A program made the translations under genes and the position numbers. Positions 1 through 6,505 of a DNA stretch of 6,712 nt are shown here, in pieces. The stretch is from Deltaproteobacteria bacterium (GTDB lineage Bacteria > Desulfobacterota > Desulfobacteria > Desulfobacterales > JAFDDL01), in the NCBI GenBank assembly GCA_019310865.1, contig JAFDDL010000199.1, positions 1 through 6,712 of the forward strand, read 5' to 3'. The notes under the pieces are model-generated. The model was not told where the DNA came from. It did not search any database and saw only the letters and a program-made list of their open reading frames with translations. Positions within the stretch are counted from its first letter, which is position 1; each line of letters starts with the position of its first letter.

Positions 1-892
1 TGGAGCACCCGATGGCACCGATGGGCAATCCGCCGCCGGCGATTTTCCCGTAGGTTGCGAGATCCGGTATCACACCGGTAAGCTCCTGGCAGCCGCCCAG
101 GGCCACCCGGAACCCGGTGATCACCTCATCAAAATGAAGCAGCATGTCATGCTTTTTCGTCACATTCCGCAGCTTTTCCAGAAACGCCTTGTCAACGGGC
201 AGCATGCCCCCGCCGAGAATCGGCTCGATGGCTACCCCGGCCAGCTCATGGGCATGCGCCTCGATCAGATCAAACGCGCTGTCATTCAGGGGAAGCACAA
301 GCATGGAATCCCGGGCGCCGTCGGGGATCCCCGCAGATCCGGGTACCATATTGGGCCGGTCTGCCGGCCCCATGTGGTCCGGATCGATAGCCACACTCCA
401 CTGGGCGAAATCATGCCATCCGTGGTAACAGCCTTCGAACTTGGCGATCTTCTGTCTACCGGTGGCGGCTCGCATCAGGCGCCAGGCCAACAGAACCGCC
501 TCGGTGCCGGTGTTGCAGACCATGGCCATCTCGGCACAGGGCACGCACTCGATGAACCGCTTCGTGAACGCCACCTCCCGGGTATGGGGCGTGGCGAAAC
601 TCGTTCCCTTTTCGGCCTGCTCGTGCAGCGCCTTCAACACGGGATCCGGGGCGTGACCCAGCACATGCACACCAAACGAACAGATGCAATCGATATACCG
701 ATTGCCGTCGATATCCCACAGATAAGCACCCTTGGCCCGGTCGATATACACCGGATACGGTTCCATTCTCCGGGCCTGGCTCAACAACCCGCCCGGCATC
801 AGATCCTTGGCTTCTTCCCAGTATTTCCCGGATTCGGGGGTTCGATTGCTCAGTTTCTTCAGTAAGGCTGCTTTTTTGTCATTTTTTTTCAT
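1..892 (-). CDS. Class III PLP aminotransferase, glutamate-1-semialdehyde aminomutase-like (3' end cut by window edge)
   Basis: An open frame of 297 codons runs from an ATG at 892 to the left edge without a stop. The family averages about 430 residues, so roughly the last third is missing. Visible fold-type I landmarks are the phosphate-binding NTGTEA (127-132), the CYHG aromatic/His pair (155-158), HFDEVITGFR (253-262) with Asp255 to contact the pyridine nitrogen, and YGKIAGGGLPIGA (281-293) with Lys283 as the expected Schiff-base lysine. A GGGAG Shine-Dalgarno sits 10 bases before the ATG. Members transfer or shift amino groups with PLP in the cytosol; the family includes HemL and many omega-aminotransferases. 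The gene is third in a leftward operon, 32 bases after a CE4-type hydrolase, which argues for catabolism rather than haem synthesis. The true substrate cannot be read from sequence. Its base composition is richer in G+C than that of its neighbours. Confidence 0.9.
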   Translation of the reverse strand, partial: MKKNDKKAALLKKLSNRTPESGKYWEEAKDLMPGGLLSQARRMEPYPVYIDRAKGAYLWDIDGNRYIDCICSFGVHVLGHAPDPVLKALHEQAEKGTSFATPHTREVAFTKRFIECVPCAEMAMVCNTGTEAVLLAWRLMRAATGRQKIAKFEGCYHGWHDFAQWSVAIDPDHMGPADRPNMVPGSAGIPDGARDSMLVLPLNDSAFDLIEAHAHELAGVAIEPILGGGMLPVDKAFLEKLRNVTKKHDMLLHFDEVITGFRVALGGCQELTGVIPDLATYGKIAGGGLPIGAIGCS

Positions 893-924
893 TGGGTAAT
901 ATCTCCCGGTTCAGTTTGTCTCTC

Positions 925-1872
925 TTATTTATCCAAACGCTCTGGTTTTTCCATTTTTTTTTGCGAAGAAGCTGCACGCTGAGGTTTCGTAGACACCTTG
1001 CTCGTATAATAGGGAAGGTTATCTGTCCTGGGCGTGTAGCTCCCATCATCAATACATTGCCGGACGTGGCGGGCAATATCTTCCAATCGGGCAAACCAGA
1101 CATCACCCTTTGCTTTCATATATTCAATCAGCTCCACCACGTTGCTCCAGCACGCCAAGCGCCCAGTCGCAAAAGGGTGCCAGACACTGACCCAAAGCCC
1201 TCCATGCTCATACATGACATCAAATTCCTCCCGGAAAACCGCTACGCCTTTCGATGGCGCCTTGATGGGCATCCAATAGTCAAGATCTGCAAACTGGACG
1301 AACTGCGGCCAGTCATCCAAACCCATATGCGACGGAATCTCTATCAACTCTCCCTTGTCGGTCTTTAAAACATAGGGGATATCATCTCCCATTAACGATG
1401 CATCATACAGAAATCCTTCTTCAATCAACAAGTCGGCCGAGTTACCTGAAAAATAATACAGCGGCGCTCGCCAGCCCCTTGGCCGCCGGCCTGTGATGTT
1501 TTTTATGATTTCAATCCCGCGCTGAAGCCAATATTGTTCATCTTCCCGGCTCTGGGCGAGCGGACTTTCGTGAAGATAGCCGTGGTGTGAAACTTCATGC
1601 CCCCCGTCGACCATTGCTTTTACAATTGAGGGATATTGCTCGATGCACCAAGCCGGCACGAAAAACGTTTGTTGTAAGTCAAGCCGTTTGAAGGTTTCAA
1701 GTATGCGGGGCACAGCGACTTCAGGCCCGTAACGCAGCATCGACAAAGCCGAAATCCTGGAAATTCCATCTGCTGGATACGCCTGGTGGATCAGGCTGTC
1801 AGCGTCCATATCAAATGTAACGGCAACGGCACATTTCGCACCATCCGGCCAGGAAATCGGATTCTGAATCAT
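925..1872 (-). CDS. Cytosolic CE4/polysaccharide-deacetylase-fold hydrolase (HpPgdA/PuuE/cyclic-imide-hydrolase type)
   Basis: The 315-residue protein starts at an ATG with a strong AAGGAGGT Shine-Dalgarno (1878-1885) 5 bases upstream. The CE4 motifs are in order: TFDMDAD (19-25), with Asp21 as likely base and Asp23 as metal ligand; HGYLHESP (97-104), with His97 and His101 as metal ligands; RGWRAPLY (132-139); and WHPFATGR (231-238), whose His232 matches the late catalytic His. There is no signal peptide or membrane segment, so it should act in the cytosol. Relatives of this shape include Helicobacter pylori PgdA, the metal-independent allantoinase PuuE and bacterial cyclic imide hydrolase. 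Here the metal triad looks intact. Placement between a molybdenum hydroxylase and an aminotransferase favours hydrolysis of a small cyclic amide or imide over cell-wall deacetylation; that is inference. The last 25 or so residues form a Lys-rich tail that is probably disordered. The gene begins 36 bases after the upstream hydroxylase gene. Confidence 0.88.
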   Translation of the reverse strand: MIQNPISWPDGAKCAVAVTFDMDADSLIHQAYPADGISRISALSMLRYGPEVAVPRILETFKRLDLQQTFFVPAWCIEQYPSIVKAMVDGGHEVSHHGYLHESPLAQSREDEQYWLQRGIEIIKNITGRRPRGWRAPLYYFSGNSADLLIEEGFLYDASLMGDDIPYVLKTDKGELIEIPSHMGLDDWPQFVQFADLDYWMPIKAPSKGVAVFREEFDVMYEHGGLWVSVWHPFATGRLACWSNVVELIEYMKAKGDVWFARLEDIARHVRQCIDDGSYTPRTDNLPYYTSKVSTKPQRAASSQKKMEKPERLDK

Positions 1873-1908
1873 GGGTTACCTCCTTGAACAGGTATGCATG
1901 CTGAAACG

Positions 1909-4239
1909 TTAAATTTTATCCAGACCTCTGAGAACTCTCTCGGGTGTCATCGGTACATCCAACCAGATCCCGATCGCGTTATAAACCGCCTGAGAGATAG
2001 CAGGTATGGGCGCAGCCATGGGCGCTTCCCCGCCGCCTTTGGCGCCATAGGGTCCCACAGGATCATTTGATTCGCAAAATATTATTTCAGGTTGTGTGGG
2101 AAAGTCCGGTGCTCGAAGCACTTTATAATCCAGAAAATTCGGATTTTTTATTTCCCCGGTTCGTTCGTCAAAAACCAGGCCTTCCACCAAGGCAAACCCG
2201 GAGCCGGCTATCGCTCCGCCAATGACCTGATTTTCAAGCACCTTGGGATTTAGCACCGTGCCGCTATCCTGTGTTGCAACATAGCCCAGCAGCCTTATTT
2301 GCCCGGTCTCGGTATCTACTTCGACTTCTACAAAATGCGCTGCAAAATGTCTACAATAGAACGTTGAGGGAGGCTGCTGATAATCCGGTCGCCCGATAAT
2401 CACCGGTGGAGATTGGGTGTCGGGCATTAATTGTGACATCAATTCCCCGAGTGACATGTTTAGCTCGGGATGCACCTTGTGATATATCAGGCCATTCTTG
2501 ATATCCAATTGTTCCGCTTTACCTTTTATATAATGCCTGGCTGCGATTTTAAGTATCTGCTGTCTGGCATCCTCACCGGCTGCCTTTGTCGCAAATCCGG
2601 TTCGATACGCCGTGTTGCTCGCTATGGAGCCGTGACTCCATGGGCAGACTTCCGTATCTCCGGCTTCCACATCAATTTGATCCAGCGAAATACCAAGCGT
2701 CTCCGCCGCGATCTGTGCCTGTGTTGTTTCCGCCCCCTGGCCCTGGCGCCCCATGCTGCAGCACAATGTAGCGCTACCATCCGCATGGACACGGATAATA
2801 GCAGAGGTATTTCCTTCCTCTTCGACCCCGCAACCGTGCGCGGCTGTGGCCATTCCAACGGCACGCCGCTTGGGTCCTAGAACTGCGGAGGGTTTCCCCC
2901 AGCCCTTCCACTTCTTTTTCCATCCAAACAGGTTGGCCCCTTTAATCAAACACTCATGAAGGGCTTCGCTCGAAAGATGATATGGGGGAGGCCATTTATC
3001 CTTCCACTCCGGTGGGGCATGGTAATTGGGAGCAGATGCGACCATCTCTTTCAGAAGGTCACCTGCGCGTATATGATTCTTCAAGCGAAACGCCAGTGGG
3101 TCCAAATCTAGTTTTATAGCAGCCATGTCCAGGAGTCTTTCCGTAAGGGCGCCCAGCGTTACATCGCCCACACCGCGCATGCAACCCGCTGTCAGAAGGT
3201 TTGTTGAAACACCCTGAACAACATAACGCCCATTAAGGCTTTTCCCCCATAGATCGCCAACAAAAAAACCCACATCAGGCTTGAAACCATATCCGCCATT
3301 GTCAAAAACATGCGTTATATCAATGACCACAATGGATCCATCTTTTCTACAGCCGATCCGCCCCCGAGAACGTTCCAGATGGCGCCTTTTTACCGCTGCG
3401 AAGCTTTCTTCCTGGGTTAGCTCTATCTTTACCGGGCGGCGGATTTTTTTGGCCAGCAAAGCCGTCATCATGTGAAAATTGTTAATCCACCATATACCGA
3501 AGGAGCAGCCCGAAGGCAGACCGATAATCCGGACTTTATTGATTGGAATCCCAAACGCTTGCGCAACCGCGGAGCGAGCCTCGGACGGTGTCTGGGTCGA
3601 TGTCCACATGGTAATTTTCTCCCCCGTCCACTCCGCAATACAGGCATTTCTCCCAATGGGGGCGTACTGCTGGCTATCAAATTTGATGCTTGCTTCAGCA
3701 ACAATATCCGACTGTCTGATGCCCTCATCCACGTTCCCCCAGCTTATAATCAGAGGCTCACGGGCATTTCCTTCAGTTCTCACCTGTGGCGAATCGGGTT
3801 TTAAAGCGTCCTCCGGATCAAAGACGGCCGGACGTATTTCGTAGTCCACATTGATCAGCTTGATGGCCTGTCCGGCAATGTCTTCATCGACTGCCGCCAC
3901 AGCGGCAACTTCATCGCCCACGAACCGAACCCGATCGTCCAGGATATGCCCCCTATAATTGAACCAGCAGGAATCCCAATCCCGGTCGGGCGCATCTTTA
4001 TACGTTACGACACCCAGCACTCCCGGTAGCGCTTCGGCTCGGGTACAATCGACCCCTTTGATTCCGGCATGGGCGTGGGGGCTTCTGAGAATTTTCCCAT
4101 ACACCATACCTGGAACCGTGATATCAACCGCGTATCTTAAACTGCCCGTGACCTTTTCCTTGGAATCTTTGACCGCTACTTCTTGGCCAACCACCGAGAA
4201 TTTATTTGTTTTTGTCACGGTTATGCTCCAGTTTTTCAT
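1909..4239 (-). CDS. Molybdenum hydroxylase large (molybdopterin-binding) subunit, xanthine dehydrogenase/aldehyde oxidase family
   Basis: This is a 776-residue molybdopterin-cytosine-dinucleotide-type subunit from the ATG at 4239. Positions are counted from that ATG. The N-terminal a/b hammerhead domain (about 20-140) has VTGSLRYAVDI and RSPHAHAGI; the Mo-binding domains follow. Gln216 (STQTPSEAR) matches the Moco-contacting Gln, and Arg355 (GCMRGVG) matches the substrate-region Arg. RQGQGAETTQAQIAAE (498-513) is a cofactor loop, and Glu738 in GAKGGGEAPM is the catalytic base. The usual GGGFGGK loop is altered to SGCSFGIWW (243-251). There are no Fe-S or FAD domains, so partner subunits must be encoded elsewhere, possibly past the left edge. 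The enzyme hydroxylates a carbon next to nitrogen, or an aldehyde, with water. The frame stays open to a GTG at 4314, but those 25 extra residues look unlike the family. Neither start has a good Shine-Dalgarno. It is the first gene of the leftward operon. Confidence 0.9.
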   Translation of the reverse strand: MKNWSITVTKTNKFSVVGQEVAVKDSKEKVTGSLRYAVDITVPGMVYGKILRSPHAHAGIKGVDCTRAEALPGVLGVVTYKDAPDRDWDSCWFNYRGHILDDRVRFVGDEVAAVAAVDEDIAGQAIKLINVDYEIRPAVFDPEDALKPDSPQVRTEGNAREPLIISWGNVDEGIRQSDIVAEASIKFDSQQYAPIGRNACIAEWTGEKITMWTSTQTPSEARSAVAQAFGIPINKVRIIGLPSGCSFGIWWINNFHMMTALLAKKIRRPVKIELTQEESFAAVKRRHLERSRGRIGCRKDGSIVVIDITHVFDNGGYGFKPDVGFFVGDLWGKSLNGRYVVQGVSTNLLTAGCMRGVGDVTLGALTERLLDMAAIKLDLDPLAFRLKNHIRAGDLLKEMVASAPNYHAPPEWKDKWPPPYHLSSEALHECLIKGANLFGWKKKWKGWGKPSAVLGPKRRAVGMATAAHGCGVEEEGNTSAIIRVHADGSATLCCSMGRQGQGAETTQAQIAAETLGISLDQIDVEAGDTEVCPWSHGSIASNTAYRTGFATKAAGEDARQQILKIAARHYIKGKAEQLDIKNGLIYHKVHPELNMSLGELMSQLMPDTQSPPVIIGRPDYQQPPSTFYCRHFAAHFVEVEVDTETGQIRLLGYVATQDSGTVLNPKVLENQVIGGAIAGSGFALVEGLVFDERTGEIKNPNFLDYKVLRAPDFPTQPEIIFCESNDPVGPYGAKGGGEAPMAAPIPAISQAVYNAIGIWLDVPMTPERVLRGLDKI

Positions 4240-4325
4240 TTGAGGGTGATGTTGGTCTGATATATTCAATAAGGTGCGTTGTTCATATCCGTCTCCAATC
4301 GATATCTTCACCACTATTTTCGCTG

Positions 4326-4485
4326 TACGCCATTTATATAAGACTCAACCCGACAAAGTACGATATCAACCGTATCAATTTCATATATTTTAGAAATAAC
4401 ACCAATTTTACGACATTTACGCAATGGTTACTACGCAAATTTATGAATGTCAAGCAAAAATACGTTTTTCAGACTTATATTTACG
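4326..4485. promoter_or_regulatory. Cluster of seven TACG repeats, candidate operator array for the Lrp/AsnC-type regulator
   Basis: On the plus strand TACG begins at 4326, 4359, 4409, 4418, 4432, 4461 and 4482. Two copies extend to TACGCAA (4418-4424 and 4432-4438), 14 bases apart. The copy at 4359 pairs with an inverted CGTA at 4371-4374, giving TACG-N8-CGTA. The copy at 4461 is flanked by five A and five T, a near-palindrome. TATCAA is also repeated at 4364 and 4373. By eye TACG occurs about once per 500 bases in the rest of the window. Lrp/AsnC proteins typically bind several phased degenerate sites and wrap DNA, so this layout suits the adjacent regulator, but binding is inferred. One copy falls where the -35 of a minus-strand TATATA box (4335-4340) would be. 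Confidence 0.45.
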
Positions 4486-4493
4486 AATTTTGA

Positions 4494-4522
4494 TTGACAA
4501 AAACATTTCTATTATATATAAA
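4494..4522 (+). promoter_or_regulatory. Sigma70-type promoter of the Lrp/AsnC regulator-speB unit
   Basis: TTGACA (4494-4499), a perfect -35, is followed after 17 bases by TATAAA (4517-4522), a near-consensus -10. Transcription should begin near 4529, leaving a leader of about 27 bases. The last TACG repeat (4482-4485) lies just upstream of the -35, so the regulator could act on its own promoter, as is common for Lrp/AsnC proteins. No other promoter is visible before speB. Confidence 0.7.
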
Positions 4523-4555
4523 TACAGTAAAATCAACATTAAGTAAGGTGCGAAT

Positions 4556-5023
4556 ATGCTGAAAAAATTAGATAAAATAGATAATCAGATCGTTTCTCTA
4601 CTTCAGATAGACGGTAGAATGCCGATTACAGAAATTTCAAAAAAGGTGGGTATTACGGAAGGCGCAGTCCGAAAAAGGTTAAAAAAGCTGATTGAAGGCA
4701 ATACGATCCAGGTTGTGGCTATTCGGAAATTCAACCTTGGTTATGGCGTGGCCGGTGTTTTTATCATTCATGTTGACCCCAAAAAAATTAAACAGGTGAT
4801 CAGCAAGCTGAAGGAGAAAAAAGGTATCTGGCTTCTCTCTACCGTTATCGGTAGTGAAGGGAATCTCCATGCCGATTTTTTTGTGGATTCTTTCGAAAAG
4901 TACAATAAACTACTGGACCAGATCCATGAGCTGGATGGTGTCGAAAAAATTGAAAAGCATGTATACACTCAAATGATCAAAGAAGATTATAGCTGGGGCG
5001 CTGCTGCCGGTGATGAGGATTAG
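4556..5023 (+). CDS. Lrp/AsnC-family transcriptional regulator
   Basis: The 155-residue protein has the usual family length. Residues 5-50 form the AsnC-type winged helix-turn-helix: LDKIDNQIVSLLQIDGR, then ITEISKKVGI (24-33), turn, and recognition helix TEGAVRKRLKKL (34-45). Residues 66-142 form the RAM effector-binding/oligomerisation domain (GVAGVFIIHVDP, then the GSEGNLHADFFVDS turn at 99-112). The acidic end GAAAGDED is not typical of the fold and may be disordered. The ATG follows an AAGGTG Shine-Dalgarno (4545-4550) by 5 bases. It is transcribed divergently from the hydroxylase operon and just before speB, so it is the likely local regulator of both. Its effector is unknown; an amino acid or amine of the pathway would be usual. 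The start of the gene is AT-rich (17 G+C in 60 bases at 4561-4620). Confidence 0.93.
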   Translation: MLKKLDKIDNQIVSLLQIDGRMPITEISKKVGITEGAVRKRLKKLIEGNTIQVVAIRKFNLGYGVAGVFIIHVDPKKIKQVISKLKEKKGIWLLSTVIGSEGNLHADFFVDSFEKYNKLLDQIHELDGVEKIEKHVYTQMIKEDYSWGAAAGDED

Positions 5024-5026
5024 AAA

Positions 5027-5971
5027 ATGGACAGTTTAAAAAGCAAAATAGATGCGGATATTCCACTTACAACGCTGTTCTCCACATTTTTAGGGGTTGA
5101 AACTGTAAGCAATCTTGAAGCATCTGAGGCGGAAATCATTGTACAAGGTATTCCGGCTGACTTGGCGTCCAGCGGTCGTTCAGGGTCACGCGAAGGGCCT
5201 CCTGCCGTGCGGCTTGCATCCGTGCACGTCGCCTGGGAAGGCGCACGCTGGCCGTGGGATTTCTTTGTATTGGATGAGTTGAAAGTTGAAGATATCGGCG
5301 ACCTTCAATTCAAGACCGGCGATCCCGCCTCCATGGTCGAAAGATTAGAGGCACAGACAACTCGCATTCTAAATTCAGGAAAAAAAATGCTTTCATTTGG
5401 TGGCGACCATTTTATTGCCTTGCCCCTTATTCGATCTCACGCCGCAAAGTATGGAAAAGTTGCACTGATTCACTTCGACGCCCATACGGATATATATTCT
5501 ACTGAAGGATACCACCATGGCACCATGTTTTACCGCGCAGTAAAGGATGGCCTTGTTGACCCCACGCGCTCTGTTCAGGTCGGTATTCGAACCAGTTATG
5601 AAAAAGAAAACCACCCCTTCACAGTTCTTGACGCGCGTTTTGTTAACAAGCATGGACCCGAAATGGTTGCCACAAAGATCAAAGAAATTGTGGGCACCGG
5701 ACCGACATACATCAGTTTTGATATCGATTGCCTCGATCCCGCATTTGCACCCGGCACGGGTACACCGGTTGTGGGCGGTTTGAGCACGGACTATGCCCTG
5801 GAGATAATTCGGAACCTAGTAGATTTGGATTTGGTCGGAATGGATCTGGTAGAGGTCAATCCACCATACGACCACGCCGGCATAACCGCCATCGCAGGTG
5901 CAACAATCGGCCTTGAGTTTTTGAATGTGCTTGCCGCACGAAAGCTGCGCAAATCAGAACCCGGCGTGTAA
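5027..5971 (+). CDS. speB: Agmatinase-type ureohydrolase (agmatine to putrescine plus urea)
   Basis: This 314-residue member of the arginase/agmatinase family has a binuclear Mn site. All six ligands are present: His128 in SFGGDH, Asp151, His153 and Asp155 in HFDAHTD, and Asp232 and Asp234 in SFDIDCLDP. The segments HHGTMFYRA (163-171), SVQVGIRT (182-189), FTVLDAR (198-204), PAFAPGTGTPVVGGLS (238-253) and GMDLVEV (271-277) match, as I recall it, E. coli SpeB (about 306 residues) nearly residue for residue. Agmatinase is therefore preferred over guanidinobutyrase, guanidinopropionase or guanidine hydrolase; substrate specificity in this family is still hard to read. The GAGGA Shine-Dalgarno (5015-5019) lies inside the 3' end of the regulator gene and the gap is 3 bases, so the two are co-transcribed. 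No terminator with a U-tract follows. The enzyme is cytosolic. Confidence 0.88.
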   Translation: MDSLKSKIDADIPLTTLFSTFLGVETVSNLEASEAEIIVQGIPADLASSGRSGSREGPPAVRLASVHVAWEGARWPWDFFVLDELKVEDIGDLQFKTGDPASMVERLEAQTTRILNSGKKMLSFGGDHFIALPLIRSHAAKYGKVALIHFDAHTDIYSTEGYHHGTMFYRAVKDGLVDPTRSVQVGIRTSYEKENHPFTVLDARFVNKHGPEMVATKIKEIVGTGPTYISFDIDCLDPAFAPGTGTPVVGGLSTDYALEIIRNLVDLDLVGMDLVEVNPPYDHAGITAIAGATIGLEFLNVLAARKLRKSEPGV

Positions 5972-5986
5972 GATTTTAGAAATAGC

Positions 5987-6103
5987 ACTAAAACTAAAAG
6001 GACGCTATTTACAACTTTGATCACTACCTATGGCGCGGAAGAAAATCAATATTATTATGAAATTGTAGATAATCAGTTGACCATGAATGATCTCTTTTTG
6101 TAG
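5987..6103 (+). pseudogene. Remnant: C-terminal tail of an AAA-family ATPase
   Basis: After the speB stop and in the same frame, about 35 codons read KTKRTLFTTLITTYGAEENQ, then YYYEIVDNQ, then LTMNDLFL and a TAG at 6101-6103. This resembles the conserved end of AAA/COG1672-like ATP-binding proteins, which close with a pattern like K-x-LF-x-TLITTYG-x3-N-x-Y followed by LTMDDLF. The recognition is from memory. No Walker A or Walker B motif, no ATPase body and no start codon with a ribosome site precede it, so only the tail survives. It looks like debris of a gene that lost its 5' part, perhaps when speB and its neighbours were joined here. Its stop codon directly abuts the stop of the convergent vapC. 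Confidence 0.45.
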
Positions 6104-6505
6104 TTATCGTACCCAATTTTCAATTGTTAATTTCGGTACTCGATTAAACTCCCTTTCGTTATTGGTGACGAGAAAAGAATTTATCGAAAGGCAATGGGCA
6201 GCGATAAGCATGTCTAAAGATCCAATGGGAGAGCCCTGCTTTTCTAAATGGGCTCTAAGGGTGCCATAATATTGTGCGGCTTCATCACCATAGTATAATA
6301 TTTCCAATGGTGCGGCAAATTGCGATAGAGCCATTTGATTCTGTACCGGCTTTGAGCTTTTAGAAACACCATACAAAAGTTCGCTCAGAGTGATAGACGA
6401 GATACCAATTTGCGAAATCCCAATTTTTCTAACCCGTACGATTACAGAGGGTGGTTTTTTTTTGATGATATAAATGCATGTGTTCGTATCGAGCATGTAT
6501 TTCAT
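6104..6505 (-). CDS. vapC: VapC-type PIN-domain toxin ribonuclease
   Basis: The protein has 133 residues, normal for VapC, and is a single PIN domain. The N-terminal MKYMLDTNTCIYIIK carries Asp6. Glu42 lies in TLSELLYG (39-46), Asp98 in GSLDMLIAAH (95-104), and the last acidic-site region is LVTNNEREF (112-120). In many relatives this last position is also Asn, so the site looks intact. VapC toxins cut RNA, often initiator tRNA or rRNA loops, with Mg2+, and are held inactive by VapB. The ATG overlaps the vapB stop in an ATGA (6502-6505), the usual translational coupling. The pair is transcribed leftward, towards speB and away from the right edge. It probably serves as an addiction or stress module with no link to the catabolic genes. 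Confidence 0.93.
   Translation of the reverse strand: MKYMLDTNTCIYIIKKKPPSVIVRVRKIGISQIGISSITLSELLYGVSKSSKPVQNQMALSQFAAPLEILYYGDEAAQYYGTLRAHLEKQGSPIGSLDMLIAAHCLSINSFLVTNNEREFNRVPKLTIENWVR

Larger units (their letters stand above)
4240..4555. other. Divergent AT-rich intergenic region between the two transcription units
   Basis: This 316-base region separates the leftward hydroxylase operon from the rightward regulator-speB unit. It is clearly richer in A+T than the leftward genes. It holds a good rightward promoter, an array of TACG repeats and, on the minus strand, a TATATA box at 4340-4335 with no matching -35. It also holds a six-codon minus-strand mini-ORF at 4286-4266. If the hydroxylase starts at GTG 4314, the first 75 bases are coding. 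I see no tRNA, convincing terminator hairpin or riboswitch in it. Confidence 0.7.

Noticed and set aside
134..865. Long plus-strand open frame of 243 codons
   Set aside because: It is the antisense shadow of the GC-rich aminotransferase gene; it has no recognisable domain, while the minus strand carries all the PLP motifs.
1..892. Calling the aminotransferase hemL
   Set aside because: The motifs are shared by the wider class III family and the catabolic setting gives no support for a haem biosynthesis role.
954..962. Run of nine T as a terminator on the plus strand
   Set aside because: No GC-rich hairpin precedes it and on the minus strand it encodes lysines in the hydrolase tail.
892..1368. 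Plus-strand open frame of 158 codons
   Set aside because: It lies antisense to the CE4-type hydrolase, which has a strong ribosome site and full motifs.
1909..4239. Naming the large subunit xdhA/xdhB or assigning xanthine as substrate
   Set aside because: The cofactor loop differs from known xanthine dehydrogenases and no purine genes are in view, so only the family is supported.
4206..4493. Plus-strand open frame of 95 codons across the intergenic region
   Set aside because: It needs a TTG start within the antisense of the hydroxylase, runs through the TACG array and has AT-rich low-complexity content without a domain.
5980..6010. Inverted repeat AAATAGC / GCTATTT as a speB terminator
   Set aside because: The stem is only 7 pairs, AT-rich, with a 17-base loop and no following T run; it also lies within the ATPase-tail remnant.
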